A stretch of DNA of 64,000 nt. It comes from Caulobacter vibrioides OR37. Its GTDB lineage: Bacteria > Pseudomonadota > Alphaproteobacteria > Caulobacterales > Caulobacteraceae. Shown in pieces: positions 61,181-64,000 of the stretch. A model generated the notes under the pieces. It saw only the letters and a program-made list of their open reading frames with translations. It did no database searches and was not told the origin of the DNA. The stretch lies in assembly GCF_000372645.1 (NCBI RefSeq), contig NZ_APMP01000003.1, forward strand, positions 29-64,028, given 5' to 3'. A program made the translations under genes and the position numbers. Positions within the stretch are counted from its first letter, which is position 1. The number at the start of each line of letters is the position of its first letter.

Positions 61181-61906
61181 ATGACCGCTCCGACCTATCC
61201 GAACGACGACGCCCGCTGGGCCGCCCTGCGCGCCAAGGACCGCGCCGCCGAGGGCGCCTTCTACATCGGCGTGCGCACCACGGGCGTCTATTGCGTCGCC
61301 AGCTGCGGCGGCCGTCCGCTGCGCAAGAACGTCGACTTCCACGCCACCCGCGAGGCCGCCCGCGCCGCCGGCCTGCGCGCCTGCCTGCGCTGCCAGCCCG
61401 ATGTCGACCGCGAGACCCTGCGCTGGGCGGTGACCGGGACCAGCCTGGGCCTGGCCCTCGTCGCCCGCTCGGAGGCCGGCCTGCGCCTGGTGATCCTGGG
61501 CGACGACGTCGAGGCGCTGCGGGCCGACCTGGAAGCGCGTTTCAAGCGCGCCCGCATCGTCCTGGACGCGGAGGGCCTGACCGCCGAGCTGACGGCCGTG
61601 GCCGACCTGATCGACCATCCCGACCGCCGCCTGGCCCTGCCGCTCGACACCCGTGGCACCGAACTGCAGCAGGCCGTCTGGGCCGCCCTGCGCCAGATCC
61701 CAGCCGGCCGGACGGCCTCCTACGCCGACATCGCCAAGGCCGTCGGCCGTCCCGGCGCCTTCCGGGCGGTGGCCCAGGCCTGCGGGGCCAATCCGCTGGC
61801 GGTGATCACGCCGTGCCACCGTGTCGTCCGCGCCGATGGGAGCCTCTCCGGCTATCGCTGGGGCGTCGAACGCAAGCGGGCCCTCCTGGCGCGGGAAGCG
61901 GCGTGA
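61181..61906 (+). CDS. Ada-type fusion: N-terminal Zn/methylphosphotriester domain plus O6-methylguanine methyltransferase
   Basis: The 241-residue protein starts with an Ada zinc-binding domain (WAALRAKDRAAEGAFYIGVR; four cysteines in GVYCVASC and ACLRCQPD). It goes directly to the methyltransferase domain with the acceptor Cys in NPLAVITPCHRVVRADGSLS and the DNA-binding helix TASYADIAKAVGRPGAFRAV. The AraC-type helix-turn-helix found between these domains in E. coli Ada is absent. It can therefore repair both lesion types but may not act as a methylation-activated transcription factor in the usual way. It overlaps the next gene by 4 bases (GTGA). Confidence 0.9.
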   Translation: MTAPTYPNDDARWAALRAKDRAAEGAFYIGVRTTGVYCVASCGGRPLRKNVDFHATREAARAAGLRACLRCQPDVDRETLRWAVTGTSLGLALVARSEAGLRLVILGDDVEALRADLEARFKRARIVLDAEGLTAELTAVADLIDHPDRRLALPLDTRGTELQQAVWAALRQIPAGRTASYADIAKAVGRPGAFRAVAQACGANPLAVITPCHRVVRADGSLSGYRWGVERKRALLAREAA

Positions 61907-62604
61907 GCCTCGCCCAAGCCAGATTGGACTGGATCCGCATCGCCGCCGAGCTGGACGAGCGCGGCTGGGCCCTGACCGGCCCGCTGCTGAGGCCCGAGAC
62001 CTGCGCCGCCATCGCGGACCTCTATCCGCGCGACGAGGGCTTTCGGAGCCGGGTGGTCATGGCCCGCCACGGCTTCGGGCGCGGCGAGTACAAGTATTTC
62101 AGCTATCCCCTGCCGGAGGTCGTCCAGCGGCTGCGGCAGGGGCTGTACGGGCCGCTGTCGGCGATCGCCAATCGCTGGGCCGAACAGCTGGGCGAGACGC
62201 GCCGCTTCCCCGAGACCCTGGACGCGATGCTGGCCCGCTGCCGCGAAGCCGGCCAGGCGCGGCCCACGCCCCTGCTGCTGACCTACGGCCCGGGCGACTA
62301 CAACTGCCTGCACCAGGACCTCTACGGCGAGCATGTCTTTCCGCTGCAGGCGGCGTTCCTGCTGGACGAGCCGGGCCGCGACTTCGACGGCGGCGAGTTC
62401 GTGATCGTCGAGCAGCGGCCAAGGCAGCAGTCGGCGCCGGCGGTCGTCCCGCTGAGACAGGGCGAAGGCGTGATCTTCGCGGTGCGCGAGCGCCCGGCGC
62501 GGGGCGCGCGCGGCGTCCATCGGCGCATCTTGCGGCACGGGGTCAGCGAAGTGCGCGGCGGACGGCGAAGAACGCTGGGCGTGATCTTTCACGACGCGAC
62601 GTAG
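61903..62604 (+). CDS. 2OG-Fe(II) oxygenase-family protein coupled to the Ada-like gene
   Basis: The 233-residue protein starts with GTG at 61903, overlapping the upstream stop. The iron-binding facial triad is visible as His-x-Asp in NCLHQDLYGEHVFPLQ and a distal His in RGVHRRILRHG, with an Arg (RRRTLGV) for 2-oxoglutarate. Between them, FDGGEFVIVEQRP fits the jelly-roll core. It resembles the prolyl-hydroxylase-like oxygenase group rather than classical AlkB. Its coupling to the Ada fusion suggests an alkylation-repair role; that is inference. Confidence 0.85.
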   Translation: MSLAQARLDWIRIAAELDERGWALTGPLLRPETCAAIADLYPRDEGFRSRVVMARHGFGRGEYKYFSYPLPEVVQRLRQGLYGPLSAIANRWAEQLGETRRFPETLDAMLARCREAGQARPTPLLLTYGPGDYNCLHQDLYGEHVFPLQAAFLLDEPGRDFDGGEFVIVEQRPRQQSAPAVVPLRQGEGVIFAVRERPARGARGVHRRILRHGVSEVRGGRRRTLGVIFHDAT

Positions 62605-62621
62605 TCAGCCGACGCCGTTAT

Positions 62622-62760
62622 TCTTCCTCCCCCTGCTGGGGGAGGGGGACCGGCGAACGCCGGTGGAGGGGGTCCAGCGCTGACTTACGCCGCACAAACC
62701 CCCTCCGTCTCGCCGCGCTTCGCGGGCGAGACACCTCCCCCAGGCGGGGGAGGAGGAAGA
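62622..62760. repeat. Long imperfect palindrome (intergenic repeat element)
   Basis: The arms TCTTCCTCCCCCTGCTGGGG (left) and CCAGGCGGGGGAGGAGGAAG (right, ending about 62760) are imperfect complements. A smaller hairpin CCGGCGAACGCCGG lies inside the left half. It fills the gap between two convergent genes and is similar in architecture to 25132-25262. Confidence 0.6.
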
Positions 62761-62777
62761 GTCGCGGCGCTCCCGAC

Positions 62778-63344
62778 TCACCCCAGCGGCGACACGCCGA
62801 ACAGCAGGCGATGCAGGAAGAACACGAACACCAGATAGAGCCCCGTCCCCGCCGCCAGCGCGATCAGGTCCGCGATCGGCTTCGTCGCCACCGGAGCGGG
62901 CTCCTTGCGGTTCACGGCCGCGAACAGGTCGATCACGGCCCAGACCAGGAACGATCCGAAGAGCAGGGTCGAGGCCTGGTCGCCATTGGCAAGCAGGTGG
63001 CCGGTCGACCAGAGGATGACGCCCAGCAGCATCGGATGGCGCACCGTCGCCTTGATCCGGCCGACCGGTCCGTTCGCGCCGGCCAGCAGCACGAAGGCGA
63101 TCCAGACCAGGGCCATGGTCGCGTGACGCCCCCAGGCGGGCGGATCGTAAAGTGGCGGCGCGGCCGGGCGGAACTGGATCCAGCCCACGATGATCAGGAC
63201 GAAGCCCAGCCCCGAGGCCAGCGAATAGAGCCCCTTCCACCGCTTCGGATTGGCGGCGGCCTGGGCGTCGCGGAACGGCCCGGCCAGGATCCGCGCCGAG
63301 TGGACGCCCAGGAACACGACCAGCCCCAGGATCAGAATCGTCAT
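62778..63344 (-). CDS. NnrU-family membrane protein
   Basis: The 188-residue protein has about six hydrophobic segments and the NnrU pattern: an N-terminal LILGLVVFLGVHSARI, KRWKGLYSLASGLGFVLIIV, the conserved RHPMLLGVILWSTGHLLANG and a C-terminal LYLVFVFFLHRLLFGVSPLG. The family is linked to nitric-oxide metabolism in denitrifiers and to haem or carotenoid pathways elsewhere, with unclear biochemistry. The ATG at 63344 is chosen because the first segment begins there; the frame is open to 63386. No denitrification genes are nearby. Confidence 0.88.
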   Translation of the reverse strand: MTILILGLVVFLGVHSARILAGPFRDAQAAANPKRWKGLYSLASGLGFVLIIVGWIQFRPAAPPLYDPPAWGRHATMALVWIAFVLLAGANGPVGRIKATVRHPMLLGVILWSTGHLLANGDQASTLLFGSFLVWAVIDLFAAVNRKEPAPVATKPIADLIALAAGTGLYLVFVFFLHRLLFGVSPLG

Positions 63345-63516
63345 CAGCCCCTCCCCCTCTTCACGCGGAGAATAATCACGGAACAACGATCTCCGAAAGC
63401 CGGCGCGCGGCGGCTGACTGGCGCCGGGACGGCCAGACGCCTAGAACCCTTTCCGATCTCATTTGATCTAGAGGGCGCCTGTTGACGCTCCCGCTCGCGA
63501 CCGGTACCGCCCAGTC

Positions 63517-64000
63517 ATGATGGACTTTCCCGACGGCCTCTCCGCCCTCTCCGACCGCTACGACGTGGTGCTGTGCGACGTCTGGGGCGTGATCCACAAC
63601 GGGGTCCGAAGCTATCCGGACGCCTGCGAGGCCCTGACCCAATGGGGCCGGACCCAGGGGCCGGTCGTGCTGATCTCGAACTCGCCGCGCCCGTCCTACG
63701 ACGTCGTCGCCCAGCTGGACGGCCTGTCCGTGCCGCGCTCGGCCTGGCAAGGCTTCGTCACCTCGGGCGACGCGACCCGGGCGCTGCTGGAGCCGCACCG
63801 GGGAACCAAGGTCTGGAAGATCGGCCCCGAGCGCGACGGACCGCTGTGGGCCGGCTTCGACTTGACCCTGGCCGGTCCCGAGGACGCCGACTTCATCCTG
63901 TGCTCGGGCCTCTACGAAGACGAGACCGAGGTCCCCGAGGACTATCGCGACCGCCTGACGGTCGCGGCCGGCCGGGGCCTGCCGTTCATCTGCGCCAATC
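63517..64000 (+). CDS. HAD-IIA family hydrolase (NagD-like), 3' end outside the window
   Basis: The frame runs off the right edge (161 codons visible). It begins MMDFPDGLSALSDRYDVVLC and carries the HAD motif I as CDVWGVIHNG (nucleophile Asp) and motif II as LISNSPRPS (Ser). The order and spacing match HAD subfamily IIA, close to the TIGR01459 group of phosphatases found in alphaproteobacteria. The substrate is unknown. It is divergent from the NnrU-like gene. Confidence 0.88.
   Translation, partial: MMDFPDGLSALSDRYDVVLCDVWGVIHNGVRSYPDACEALTQWGRTQGPVVLISNSPRPSYDVVAQLDGLSVPRSAWQGFVTSGDATRALLEPHRGTKVWKIGPERDGPLWAGFDLTLAGPEDADFILCSGLYEDETEVPEDYRDRLTVAAGRGLPFICAN

Overview
The window is high-GC chromosomal DNA from an alphaproteobacterium, most likely Caulobacter or a close relative. 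The evidence is a CpdR-type single-domain receiver with Asp51, a TipF-type protein (two membrane segments, coiled coil, degenerate EAL domain), large TonB-dependent receptors, and alphaproteobacterial neighbour pairs such as a HIG1-type membrane protein next to a PduO-type adenosyltransferase. Genes are dense and lie on both strands. I see no insertion sequence, prophage, integrase, rRNA operon or CRISPR array. Horizontal-type cargo is limited to two small toxin-antitoxin pairs.

Layout. 1-3.4 kb: a truncated exported-protein gene, a LysR regulator, tRNA-Val, cpdR and an N-formylglutamate amidohydrolase-like gene. 3.3-3.8 kb: an intergenic region with a strong candidate sRNA resembling the alpha-r8/MmgR family. 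3.8-9.4 kb: typA and an Oar-like TonB receptor. 9.4-17.3 kb: a small membrane protein, an aminotransferase, a hybrid histidine kinase, an SDR, an SRPBCC protein, an MFS exporter and HepT/MntA. 17.3-24.2 kb: ethylmalonyl-CoA mutase, a MarR regulator with a perfect palindromic operator, a crotonase-fold protein and crotonyl-CoA carboxylase/reductase. 24-31 kb: small exported proteins, an M20 peptidase, a Rieske oxygenase, an esterase and a GST. 31-40 kb: methylsuccinyl-CoA dehydrogenase, a serine hydrolase, two TetR regulators, cobalamin adenosyltransferase and etfBA. 40-51 kb: a second hybrid kinase, an epimerase/LysR pair, a 1340-residue protein made almost wholly of 8-residue repeats, and another TonB receptor. 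51-57 kb: efp, epmA and epmB with three interposed genes, a 3-hydroxyacyl-CoA dehydrogenase and a PIN toxin pair. 57-64 kb: feoAB, tipF, an Ada-like repair protein coupled to a 2OG-Fe(II) oxygenase, an NnrU-like protein and a truncated HAD hydrolase.

How the genes fit together. ecm, ccr and a long-form acyl-CoA dehydrogenase (mcd) are three signature steps of the ethylmalonyl-CoA pathway. The window also holds the electron acceptor for Mcd (EtfAB), a hydroxybutyryl-CoA dehydrogenase feeding crotonyl-CoA, and the enzyme that makes adenosylcobalamin for Ecm. Upstream regions of ecm, ccr and hbd carry TGC-N3-GCA palindromes, and those of etfB and mcd carry weaker matches. A further copy lies beside the MmgR-like sRNA, a family linked to polyhydroxybutyrate control in Sinorhizobium. 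I infer a shared C4/acyl-CoA regulon with a PhaR-type regulator.

The most unusual single object is the octapeptide-repeat protein at 44.3-48.3 kb. All family calls rest on reading motifs by eye; no database search was run.
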